A DNA stretch of 5,697 nucleotides from Anaerolineae bacterium. GTDB taxonomy: Bacteria > Chloroflexota > Anaerolineae > Anaerolineales > Anaerolineaceae. Below the pieces are notes generated by a model, which saw only the letters and a list, made by a program, of their open reading frames with translations, was not told the DNA's origin and ran no database searches. The translations under genes and the position numbers were made by a program. The first letter of the stretch is position 1. The number at the start of each line of letters is the position of its first letter. Below, in pieces: positions 1-4,482 of the stretch. Where the stretch lies: positions 1-5,697 of the forward strand of contig JACRAG010000384.1 in the NCBI GenBank assembly GCA_016213455.1, written 5' to 3'.

Positions 1-417
1 CATGGAGGCGCCGTTTTTGGATCTGCGCCGGATGAAGCGCGTCAGCCCCGAGGGCGGTTCGAGCACAAAGTAACGGAAGATGGGATGCACATTCAACATG
101 CGCAGCCCGTTGCCGATCATGAAAATGCCGATACCGATATACAGGGCGACATGCAGCCAGGAAGAGATCTGGAAAATCGCACCCAGCGCGCCGAACAACG
201 CGCCCAGGATGGTGTACACGATCAGCTTGGCGATCAAAAAGAGGGTGATGGGTTGAGCAATGTGCGGACGGAATTTCTTTCCGCTTTCCGCCTGGTGCTG
301 CTTCACGTCCTGCTCGGCCTGGTAAGCCAGCGTGCTGGTGAGCAAACCGCCCTGTACAGCCAGGCAGCCCAATCCGCCCGCGGTCAAACCGGTAATGAAG
401 GCCAGAAACAAATTCAT
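1..417 (-). CDS. UreH/DsbD-like (TauE/SafE-type) membrane protein, N-terminal part
   Basis: This minus-strand reading frame starts at an ATG at 417-415 and stays open for 139 codons to the window edge, so the C-terminus is missing. The start is supported by a GAGG Shine-Dalgarno about 9 bases upstream and by a hydrophobic segment beginning at once. Residues about 2-33 are a glycine-rich membrane segment with the pattern GLTAGGLGCLAVQGGLL, which I recognise from the UreH-type transmembrane domain (the DsbD_2 / TauE-SafE-like group). A charged stretch at 35-52 (Q, E, K, H rich) follows, then membrane segments at about 57-84 and 88-105, then a basic tail (R127, R130-R132, K134). Family members are often annotated as sulfite exporters, but many sit near copper or heme maturation genes. 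Here the gene is divergent from a copper chaperone, so a role in metal handling is inferred, not shown. The visible part has no soluble metal-binding domain; one could lie beyond the edge. Confidence 0.8.
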   Translation of the reverse strand, partial: MNLFLAFITGLTAGGLGCLAVQGGLLTSTLAYQAEQDVKQHQAESGKKFRPHIAQPITLFLIAKLIVYTILGALFGALGAIFQISSWLHVALYIGIGIFMIGNGLRMLNVHPIFRYFVLEPPSGLTRFIRRRSKNGASM

Positions 418-477
418 AGGATCATCCTCAGAATGCGAAGAACTGATATTAAATGATAAAACTAACGATCACTAAAC

Positions 478-486
478 AGTATAGCA
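478..486 (-). promoter_or_regulatory. Candidate extended -10 promoter of the membrane protein gene
   Basis: On the minus strand the sequence reads TGCTATACT, an extended -10 element (TGn plus a five-of-six match to TATAAT). A -35 box is poor: the hexamer 17 bases upstream is TTTTTT. That fits the usual rule that extended -10 promoters need no strong -35. Transcription would begin near 471, giving a leader of roughly 55 bases before the ATG at 417. This is a sequence-pattern call only. Confidence 0.45.
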
Positions 487-530
487 AAGCCACCCGCCAG
501 AAAAAATGATACTTAAGTGGGGCAAAAACC

Positions 531-554
531 CTCACCCGAAGCGGCGAAGGTGAG
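531..554. repeat. Small intergenic inverted repeat (CTCACC...GGTGAG)
   Basis: CTCACC at 531-536 and GGTGAG at 549-554 can form a 6-bp stem around a GC-rich 12-base loop. It lies between the two divergent promoters and has no T-run, so it is not an intrinsic terminator for either gene. Its sequence resembles the degenerate ends of the longer CCCTCACCC-type intergenic palindromes seen further right, so it may be a repeat remnant. Confidence 0.4.
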
Positions 555-555
555 C

Positions 556-584
556 TTGTATTGCGCCGAGCGCTTTGTTATATT
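556..584 (+). promoter_or_regulatory. Candidate sigma-70-type promoter of the copper chaperone gene
   Basis: TTGTAT at 556-561 and TATATT at 579-584 are separated by 17 bases, the ideal spacing. The -10 box matches TATAAT at five of six positions. Transcription would start near 591, giving a short leader of about 33 bases that contains the ribosome binding site. The first TATCA pentamer directly abuts the -10 box, so a bound regulator there would be expected to compete with RNA polymerase. Confidence 0.5.
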
Positions 585-623
585 TATCACAAATTATCAA
601 AGATTCACATTGGGAGAGAAAAA

Positions 624-1061
624 ATGAAATTGCGCTTTCTGGCCATTTTGTTGATCGTGGCGCTGCTTGCAAGCTGCGCGCCGCAGGCGAAATCCGATAT
701 CAGTGTTGAAGGTGTGTGGGGACGCCCCTCACCCAAATACCCCACCTCGGGTGCCTTTTACATGTTGATCAAGAACAGCGGCGATGCACCCGACAAACTG
801 GTCTCCGGCTCCAGCCCCTCCTGCGAATCGGTGGAACTGCATGAGATGGTCATGAAAGATGACGGCACCATGGGCATGAACCTGCTGGAAAACCCGATTG
901 ATATTCCCGCCGGTGGGCAGGTGGAACTAAAAGTGGGCGATCTGCATGCCATGTGCATCATGAAAAAGGACGATTTCCAGATCGGCGCCAAAGTTGAACT
1001 CACCCTGAACTTTGAGAAAGCCGGCGAGAAGACCGTCACCGCCGAGATCATGGACAAATAG
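624..1061 (+). CDS. pcuC: PCu(A)C-type copper chaperone lipoprotein
   Basis: The 145-residue product binds Cu(I) outside the cytoplasm and, by family knowledge (PCu(A)C, DUF461), delivers it to cytochrome oxidase CuA or Sco proteins. I chose the ATG at 624, not an upstream in-frame one at 561, because GGGAGAG lies 5 bases before it and the protein then begins with a clean lipoprotein signal: K2, R4, hydrophobic 5-16, lipobox LASC with Cys18. The mature domain carries the family copper motif: H73, M75, M77, M83, M85 and then H108, M110 and M113, after the conserved VELHE and before the IPAGG-VELK strand (94-103). Length is normal for the family. Two cysteines are unusual: C67, just before the first ligand group, and C111, between ligands M110 and M113. 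A single-gene unit is likely: own promoter, terminator at 1086-1118. The gene is divergent from a TauE/SafE-like membrane protein. Confidence 0.9.
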   Translation: MKLRFLAILLIVALLASCAPQAKSDISVEGVWGRPSPKYPTSGAFYMLIKNSGDAPDKLVSGSSPSCESVELHEMVMKDDGTMGMNLLENPIDIPAGGQVELKVGDLHAMCIMKKDDFQIGAKVELTLNFEKAGEKTVTAEIMDK

Positions 1062-1085
1062 GCGCACACGACCACCAGTTAAAAT

Positions 1086-1118
1086 CCCCGGACGGGCCAA
1101 AAGCCGCCGGGGTTTTTT
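1086..1118 (+). terminator. Intrinsic terminator after the copper chaperone gene
   Basis: CCCCGG (1086-1091) pairs with CCGGGG (1107-1112), and GGC (1095-1097) with GCC (1103-1105) extends the stem inside, closing on a CAAAA loop. Six T residues follow at 1113-1118. It lies 24 bases after the stop codon. Four A residues just before the stem (1081-1084) make it potentially active in the opposite direction too. Confidence 0.85.
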
Positions 1119-1222
1119 GCTGCTTTTGTCAGGCGACAGCCGGCAAGCGCAGATTGCCCTTCAGGGTAAACGCAGCTTATTGCTGGCCATTACATTGTCG
1201 GACGATCCACCCAAGAAATAAT
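1119..1222. other. Intergenic spacer, no recognisable feature
   Basis: Between the terminator and the first repeat I see no credible ribosome binding site plus reading frame, no RNA gene and no strong palindrome. Open frames across it have no family resemblance and start inside the chaperone gene in another frame. Confidence 0.5.
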
Positions 1223-1362
1223 TGTCATTGCGAGCAGCTGTAGGCTTTGCGGAGGCTGCGAAGCAATCTCGCCCTGTATCTTCGCCAAAACGATACTGCG
1301 ATTAAGAAATCAAAGCCCGGATGGTTGCCTGGTGAGATCGCCACGCCCGGCTCGCGATGACA
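1223..1362. repeat. 140-bp element with 12-bp terminal inverted repeats (MITE-like)
   Basis: The element begins TGTCATTGCGAG (1223-1234) and ends CTCGCGATGACA (1351-1362); these ends are inverted repeats with one mismatch. Internally, GCAGC/GCTGC (1234-1238 with 1255-1259) can form a small hairpin, followed by AAGCAATCTCGCC. The right part carries GAGATCGCCACGCCCGGC. The TGTCATTGCGAG...GAAGCAATCTC pattern is a widespread bacterial intergenic repeat type. There is no transposase frame and no convincing target-site duplication next to the ends, so mobility is an inference from form only. Confidence 0.6.
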
Positions 1363-1387
1363 TGTGGAGGTGGATGCAGTGGTCCTT

Positions 1388-1483
1388 CCGTAGGTCGCGG
1401 TTTCGGGCGGTTGAACCACGACAGGTCGAACCCTCCTTCCGCCCGAAACCCGACATTCCCGGCAAAGATGTCGGCGTCTCGGC
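1388..1483 (+). repeat. Palindromic repeat C, copy 1 (96 bp)
   Basis: This block recurs at 1743-1841 in direct orientation with about five substitutions and one 3-base difference. It folds on itself: 1394-1410 pairs with 1439-1454 (16 pairs with one bulged base, GTTTCGGGCGG against CCGCCCGAAAC), around a 28-base loop. A second small palindrome, GACAT...ATGTC, follows and overlaps the stem end. Open frames cross it on both strands, giving arginine- and proline-rich translations, but none has a start context or family likeness, so I treat it as non-coding. I cannot name the repeat family. Confidence 0.75.
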
Positions 1484-1529
1484 GAACAACACACATGCCC
1501 ATGATTTCCCGTGCCCGCCGCGACACCGA

Positions 1530-1552
1530 CCTACGGGTCTTTTCTTCGTAGG
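1530..1552. repeat. Short inverted repeat CCTACG...CGTAGG
   Basis: CCTACG (1530-1535) and CGTAGG (1547-1552) form a 6-bp stem with an 11-base T-rich loop. It directly abuts the longer hairpin starting at 1552 and shares its last base with it, so the two structures look like a nested repeat remnant and not a terminator for any gene. Confidence 0.4.
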
Positions 1553-1581
1553 GTGTGTTGGCCGCTTTGGGCCAACGCACC
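1552..1581. repeat. 12-bp hairpin repeat GGTGTGTTGGCC / GGCCAACGCACC
   Basis: 1552-1563 pairs with 1570-1581 over twelve positions, one of them a G-U pair, with a six-base loop (GCTTTG). The GTAGGGTGYGTTGGC...GCCAACGCACC pattern is a common intergenic palindrome in several phyla. It has no T-run and no adjacent gene, so a terminator role is unlikely. Confidence 0.6.
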
Positions 1582-1630
1582 ATCTGGTTTTCATCCCACA
1601 GAAAATGATACGTTGATACCAAAGGAACAA

Positions 1631-1680
1631 GCGAGATTGCTTCGTCGCCGTCGAAAAACCTCCGGCGACTCGCATTGACA
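1631..1680 (-). repeat. Diverged inverted copy of the left arm of the 140-bp element
   Basis: Read on the minus strand this starts TGTCAATGCGAG and ends GAAGCAATCTCGC, matching the arm at 1223-1271 in its outer parts while the middle differs. The middle still forms a hairpin: GTCGCCG (1644-1650) with CGGCGAC (1663-1669). Conserved ends plus a replaced but still self-pairing middle suggest that the fold is kept, or that the copies belong to different subfamilies. Confidence 0.55.
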
Positions 1681-1690
1681 CAACTTCATC

Positions 1691-1733
1691 TGTCATCGCG
1701 AGCGAAGCCCGGCAGGGCGAGCGTGGCGATCTC
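1691..1733 (+). repeat. Copy of the right arm of the 140-bp element, opposite orientation
   Basis: It begins TGTCATCGCGAGC and ends CGTGGCGATCTC. The complement of 1334-1362 has the same start and end, but this copy carries about 14 extra bases (GAAGCCCGGCAGGG-like) in the middle. Only 10 bases separate it from the copy at 1631-1680, and the two point away from each other. No protein-coding content is visible. Confidence 0.55.
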
Positions 1734-1742
1734 CCGCTTCTC

Positions 1743-1841
1743 CCGTAGGTCGCGGTTTCGGGCGGTCGAACCACGACAGGTCGAATCCTCCTTCCGCCCG
1801 AAACCCGACATCCCATCCGGTAAAGATGTCGGCGTCTCGGC
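1743..1841 (+). repeat. Palindromic repeat C, copy 2 (99 bp)
   Basis: This is a direct repeat of 1388-1483 with the same boundaries, CCGTAGGTCG on the left and GTCTCGGC on the right. The long stem is kept: 1749-1765 with 1794-1809, and both stem arms are identical to copy 1. Differences fall in the loop and in the segment after the stem, where a 3-base length change sits. Conserved arms with a drifting loop argue that the hairpin itself is what is maintained or copied. Confidence 0.75.
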
Positions 1842-1858
1842 TGTTTTGCCCCTCACGG

Positions 1859-1944
1859 CTGTTCGCAAAGTAGGTTGACAATCTTGGGGGCGGCGGCGAA
1901 GCCGCGGGGGTGGATAAAGGGCTATTCAAAGACTTTGCGAATAG
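1859..1944. repeat. Inverted repeat CTRTTCGCAAAGT flanking a GC-rich core
   Basis: CTGTTCGCAAAGT (1859-1871) and ACTTTGCGAATAG (1932-1944) are inverted with one mismatch over 13 bases. They enclose a G-rich centre with GGCGGCGGCGAAGCCGC, itself able to fold. The right arm also forms a local near-palindrome (CTATTC 1922-1927, GAATAG 1939-1944). No gene is present. Confidence 0.5.
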
Positions 1945-1999
1945 ACTTGAATTTCCCTTCAGGGATTTCTCAAAGTCCTAAAGACCAACCCCACCCCGG

Positions 2000-2065
2000 C
2001 CCGCCCCACGCTTTGGGGCGGGAGAAAAAGCCAAAAACCCCCTTCACCGTTGACGGGGAAGGGGG
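2000..2065. repeat. Two tandem GC-rich hairpins (CCCGCCCC and CCCCCTTC types)
   Basis: The first hairpin pairs CCCGCCCC (2000-2007) with GGGGCGGG (2015-2022), an 8-bp perfect stem with a seven-base loop. The second pairs CCCCCTTC (2038-2045) with GAAGGGGG (2058-2065) and continues, after one mismatch, with CCGT/ACGG (2047-2050 with 2053-2056) around TG. This resembles the CACCCCGGCCC...GGGG-type intergenic repeats common in Anaerolineae-like genomes. The pair sits upstream of the btu promoter at 2130 and has no following T-run. Confidence 0.6.
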
Positions 2066-2078
2066 CAAGGGGGATGGG

Positions 2079-2099
2079 GCAAAGTTCTTTTGACTTTGC
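2079..2099. repeat. Hairpin GCAAAGT / ACTTTGC
   Basis: GCAAAGT (2079-2085) pairs with ACTTTGC (2093-2099) around a T-rich seven-base loop. The same heptamer and its complement occur at 1865-1871 and 1932-1938, so this may mark the edge of a repeat block covering about 1859-2099. Confidence 0.45.
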
Positions 2100-2129
2100 A
2101 AACAGTCCTGTTTTGCCCCTGCCTTTCTC

Positions 2130-2158
2130 TTGACGCCCGCCGGATGCGGCACTACAAT
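2130..2158 (+). promoter_or_regulatory. Promoter of the B12 uptake operon
   Basis: TTGACG (2130-2135) and TACAAT (2153-2158) each match the sigma-70-type consensus at five of six positions and are exactly 17 bases apart. Transcription would start near 2165, just ahead of the first riboswitch helix. This is the best promoter in the window. Confidence 0.75.
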
Positions 2159-2175
2159 ACTTCCAATCCAATAGA

Positions 2176-2320
2176 ATGCTCCCAGGCGCTCTGTTCCCGT
2201 AAGGGCAGGGCATAAAAAGGCGAAGCCGGTGCAAATCCGGCGCTGTCGCGCAACTGTGATGGAGCGGCTCCCCGCAAGGGCAGCCCGTTTCAAAGCCAGG
2301 TCGACCGTCTGGGGTGCGTT
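2176..2320 (+). promoter_or_regulatory. Cobalamin riboswitch
   Basis: The leader has the core layout of the cobalamin riboswitch. A first hairpin pairs 2188-2193 with 2206-2211 and is capped by CCC-GTAA-GGG. Then come the A-rich run, GCCGG-TGCAAAT-CCGGC (2225-2241), the CGCAACTGTGA core (2249-2259) and a hairpin with GGCT/AGCC and CCC-GCAA-GGG (2266-2285). Last is the B12 box AAGCCAGGTCGACC (2293-2306). The helix usually formed by GGGA with UCCC is here GCGA (2220-2223) with UCGC (2246-2249), still able to pair. By family knowledge, binding a cobalamin lowers expression of the downstream gene. The neighbours downstream are B12 importer genes, as expected. The outer boundaries are approximate. 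Confidence 0.9.
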
Positions 2321-2327
2321 TCTCACA

Positions 2328-2412
2328 ACCTCGCTGAAAGGAGGTGGGAAGCAAGCAAGGCCCAACCGTTTTGCCTGACCCATCTCCCTGCCGTTTCGAC
2401 AGGGAGTCATTG
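2328..2412 (+). promoter_or_regulatory. Candidate riboswitch expression platform (terminator/antiterminator)
   Basis: CTCCCTG (2384-2390) pairs with CAGGGAG (2400-2406), a 7-bp stem followed by a weak T-containing tail (TCATTGTTT). An alternative helix pairs GGAGGTGGG (2340-2348) with CCCATCTCC (2379-2387), nine pairs with one G-U, and would block the first stem. ACCTC (2328-2332) could in turn pair with GAGGT (2341-2345) and release it. This makes a plausible three-state transcriptional switch. The poor T-run is a weakness; control at another step cannot be excluded. Confidence 0.45.
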
Positions 2413-2448
2413 TTTAAAACCGTTGTCTATTAATCTTTAGGAAACGCC

Positions 2449-3384
2449 ATGAAATTGCCCTTTCGTTTGAGTGTGATTCTTACCGTTTTAGCCCTGCTGT
2501 TGAGCGCCTGCGCCCCCGCAGCCACGCCCACCCCGGCTGCGCTGGTCGTCCCCGATGGCCTGGGCGGCGAGCTGACCCTGTCTGCCCCTGCCCAGCGCGT
2601 GGTTTCGCTGGCGCCCTCCAACACCGAAATTCTCTTCGCCGTCGGCGCGGGCAAACAGACCGTGGCGCGCGAAGATTTCTCCAACTTCCCCGAAGAAGCT
2701 GCCGCGCTGCCCTCGGTGGGCGGCAACATGGGCAGCTATGACCTCGAAAGCATGGTCAGCCTGACCCCGGACCTGGTGCTGGCTTCTCCGCTCACCTCGC
2801 CCGAGTCAATCCAGGCCATTCAGGACCTCAAACTGCCCCTGCTGGTGGTGCCCAACCCCAAGAACCTGGCGGAACTGTACGCCAACCTGGAACTGGTCGG
2901 CAAGCTGACCGGGCATGACGCGGAAGCCAAAACGCTGGTGGAAAGCCTGAAAGCCCGCGAAGCCAAAGCCCTGGAAGTGGCCGCCAAAGCCACCGAAAAA
3001 CCGCTGGTGTTCTACGAACTGGACGCCACGGAGCCGGCCAAACCCTGGACCAGCGGCCCCGGCACTTTCATCGACCTGCTCATCGGCCTGGCCGGCGGGC
3101 AGAATGTGGGCGCCTCGCTGCAGGGTGAGTGGGCGCAGATCAGCCAGGAAGAGCTGATTGTGCAGAACCCCGACCTGATTCTGCTGGGCGATGCCCTCTA
3201 CGGCGGCGTGACCCCCGAACAGGTGGCCGCCCGCCCCGGTTGGGAAGCGATCAAAGCCGTGCAGAACAACCGCGTGCAGACTTTCAATGACGACCTGGTC
3301 TCGCGCCCCGGCCCGCGCCTGGTGGACGGCCTGGTTGAGCTGGTCAAGGTGCTGCACCCCGAACTAGCCGGCGAACTGAACTGA
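2449..3384 (+). CDS. btuF: Cobalamin ABC transporter substrate-binding lipoprotein
   Basis: This 311-residue protein should capture cobalamin or related corrinoids outside the membrane and hand them to BtuC. Residues 1-20 are a signal peptide (K2, R6, hydrophobic 9-18) with lipobox LSAC and Cys21, followed by a CAPAATPTPA linker. The rest is a class III binding protein (Peripla_BP_2 fold): lobe 1 begins with RVVSLAPSNTEILFAVGAG (50-68), a long helix spans about 155-183, and lobe 2 carries the WTSGPGTFIDLLIGLAGGQN segment (200-219) and the C-terminal RPGPRLVDGLVELV (286-299). The start follows a weak TAGGAA and is fixed by the signal peptide. It is the first gene after a cobalamin riboswitch, which settles the substrate better than the protein does, since siderophore and heme binders look alike. 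Lipid anchoring suits a cell without a classical periplasm. Confidence 0.9.
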   Translation: MKLPFRLSVILTVLALLLSACAPAATPTPAALVVPDGLGGELTLSAPAQRVVSLAPSNTEILFAVGAGKQTVAREDFSNFPEEAAALPSVGGNMGSYDLESMVSLTPDLVLASPLTSPESIQAIQDLKLPLLVVPNPKNLAELYANLELVGKLTGHDAEAKTLVESLKAREAKALEVAAKATEKPLVFYELDATEPAKPWTSGPGTFIDLLIGLAGGQNVGASLQGEWAQISQEELIVQNPDLILLGDALYGGVTPEQVAARPGWEAIKAVQNNRVQTFNDDLVSRPGPRLVDGLVELVKVLHPELAGELN

Positions 3385-3437
3385 TGGTAAATCTGCGCGG
3401 CCGGGTCTGGCAGCCTGGCAGCGCATCGCGAAGGTGA
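3384..3437 (+). other. 17-codon mini-ORF linking btuF and btuC (uncertain)
   Basis: The ATG at 3384-3386 overlaps the btuF stop as TGATG. The frame runs 17 codons and stops with TGA at 3435-3437, one base before the btuC ATG at 3439. This geometry could pass ribosomes from btuF to btuC. There is no good Shine-Dalgarno before the ATG, and btuC has its own AAGGTGAG, so the ORF may be accidental. Confidence 0.2.
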
Positions 3438-3438
3438 G

Positions 3439-4464
3439 ATGAAACACGCTGTCCGTCCTTATCCGGTCGTCCTACTGCTTCTTGCAGCCGCCATCCTCCT
3501 CTCTGTGGCGGTGGGCAGCGTGTTCATCCCCTTCGGCAGCCTGTTTGAGGTGCTGGCCGCCCGCCTGAGCGGCCGGCCCCTCAGCCAGGCGCTGCAAGCC
3601 TACGACACGATTCTTTTCAGCCTGCGCCTGCCGCGCACGGCGCTCATCGCGCTGGCGGGGGCCGGGCTGGCCGGCAGCGGCGCAGCCTACCAGGGCTTGT
3701 TCCGCAATCCGCTGGCCGACCCCTACCTGGTGGGGGTGGCATCGGGCGCCGGATTGGGCGCCATCCTGGCGATGACCGCCGGGTTGACCGCCACCTTCCT
3801 GGGCCTGGTGGCTGTGCCTGCCGCGGCCTTCGTCGGCGCCCTGCTGACGGTGTGGATCGTCTATCAACTGGCGCACGTCGGGCGCAGCGTGCCCACCACC
3901 AACCTGATCCTGGCCGGCGTGGCGGTCAGCTCCTTCGCCAGCGCGCTGACCTCCTTCCTCATGCTCACCTCCACCGGCGAACTACGCCGCGCGCTGGTGT
4001 GGCTGATGGGCGGCTCAGCCATGAGCGGCTGGCCCCCGGTCCTGGCGGCCCTGCCGTACATCGCCATTGGCCTGGGGGTGCTGGTGATTTCGGGACATTC
4101 TCTCAACGTGTTTCAGTTTGGCGAAGAACAGGCCCGCCAGCTTGGCCTGCCGGTCGAGCAGGTGCGCCTGATTGTGGTGGCGGCGGCCTCGCTGGTCACT
4201 GCGGCAGCCGTGTCCTTCGCGGGCATCATCGGATTTGTGGGATTGGTGGTTCCGCACATCGTGCGCTTTGTATGGGGCGGCGACTACCGCCTGGTGCTCC
4301 CGGTCTCCATCATCGGCGGCGCGGCCCTGCTGCTGCTGGCAGACGTGCTGGCGCGGGTGCTGATGGCGCCGCAGGAACTGCCGGTGGGCATCATCACCGC
4401 CCTGGCGGGCGCACCGTTCTTCCTCTGGCTGCTGCGCCGTGCACGCCAGCAGGCTTTCTGGTAA
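3439..4464 (+). CDS. btuC: Cobalamin ABC transporter permease (FecCD/BtuC family)
   Basis: This 341-residue membrane protein forms the B12 translocation channel, working as a dimer with two BtuD subunits. The family's hallmark block is clear: SLRLPRTALIALAGAGLAGS (61-80) followed by GAAYQGLFRNPLADPYLVGV (81-100). Later landmarks are NLILAGVAVSS (155-165), the EEQARQLGLPVEQVR segment (229-243), which is the cytoplasmic coupling region that contacts the ATPase, and GFVGLVVPHIVR (265-276). About ten hydrophobic segments are visible, from 9-31 to 315-332, as expected for BtuC. The start has AAGG 4 bases upstream. The gene lies 54 bases after btuF and 18 before btuD, so one transcript is likely. 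Siderophore and heme permeases share this fold; the riboswitch argues for cobalamin. No truncation or frameshift is seen. Confidence 0.93.
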   Translation: MKHAVRPYPVVLLLLAAAILLSVAVGSVFIPFGSLFEVLAARLSGRPLSQALQAYDTILFSLRLPRTALIALAGAGLAGSGAAYQGLFRNPLADPYLVGVASGAGLGAILAMTAGLTATFLGLVAVPAAAFVGALLTVWIVYQLAHVGRSVPTTNLILAGVAVSSFASALTSFLMLTSTGELRRALVWLMGGSAMSGWPPVLAALPYIAIGLGVLVISGHSLNVFQFGEEQARQLGLPVEQVRLIVVAAASLVTAAAVSFAGIIGFVGLVVPHIVRFVWGGDYRLVLPVSIIGGAALLLLADVLARVLMAPQELPVGIITALAGAPFFLWLLRRARQQAFW

Positions 4465-4482
4465 ACCGGCAACGAGGTTCGC

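Larger units (their letters stand above)
444..599. promoter_or_regulatory. Cluster of five TATCA pentamers between divergent genes (possible operator)
   Basis: TATCA occurs on the plus strand at 585-589 and 595-599, and on the minus strand at 444-448, 454-458 and 507-511. In both directions the two sites nearest the gene are exactly 10 bases apart and lie downstream of the -10 box. They read TTATCA-CAAAT-TATCA toward the copper chaperone and TTATCA-TTTAA-TATCA toward the membrane protein. A 10-base period places both half-sites on one face of the helix, as expected for tandem contacts by a dimeric or oligomeric regulator. I know of no named regulator with this site, and the region is AT-rich, so chance is possible. 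Confidence 0.35.

Noticed and set aside
85..456. Plus-strand 123-codon open frame, rich in Q, D and E
   Set aside because: It is antisense to the minus-strand membrane protein at 1-417, which has a recognisable family pattern, proper start and ribosome binding site. The plus frame has no family resemblance.
561..623. N-terminal extension of the copper chaperone from an upstream ATG at 561
   Set aside because: The extension would place 21 extra residues before the signal peptide, has no Shine-Dalgarno, and overlaps the -35/-10 promoter region.
1388..1841. CRISPR-like array (two direct repeats)
   Set aside because: Only two repeat copies, about 97 bp long and 259 bases apart. CRISPR repeats are shorter and regularly spaced, and no cas gene is present.
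1225..1929. Several open frames on both strands of 60 to 168 codons
   Set aside because: They run across palindromic repeats, overlap each other in different frames, and encode low-complexity Arg/Pro/Ser-rich products with no family likeness.
1959..2410. Minus-strand open frames of 131 and 146 codons antisense to the riboswitch
   Set aside because: They cover a well-supported riboswitch and GC-rich repeats, and the translations show no domain pattern.
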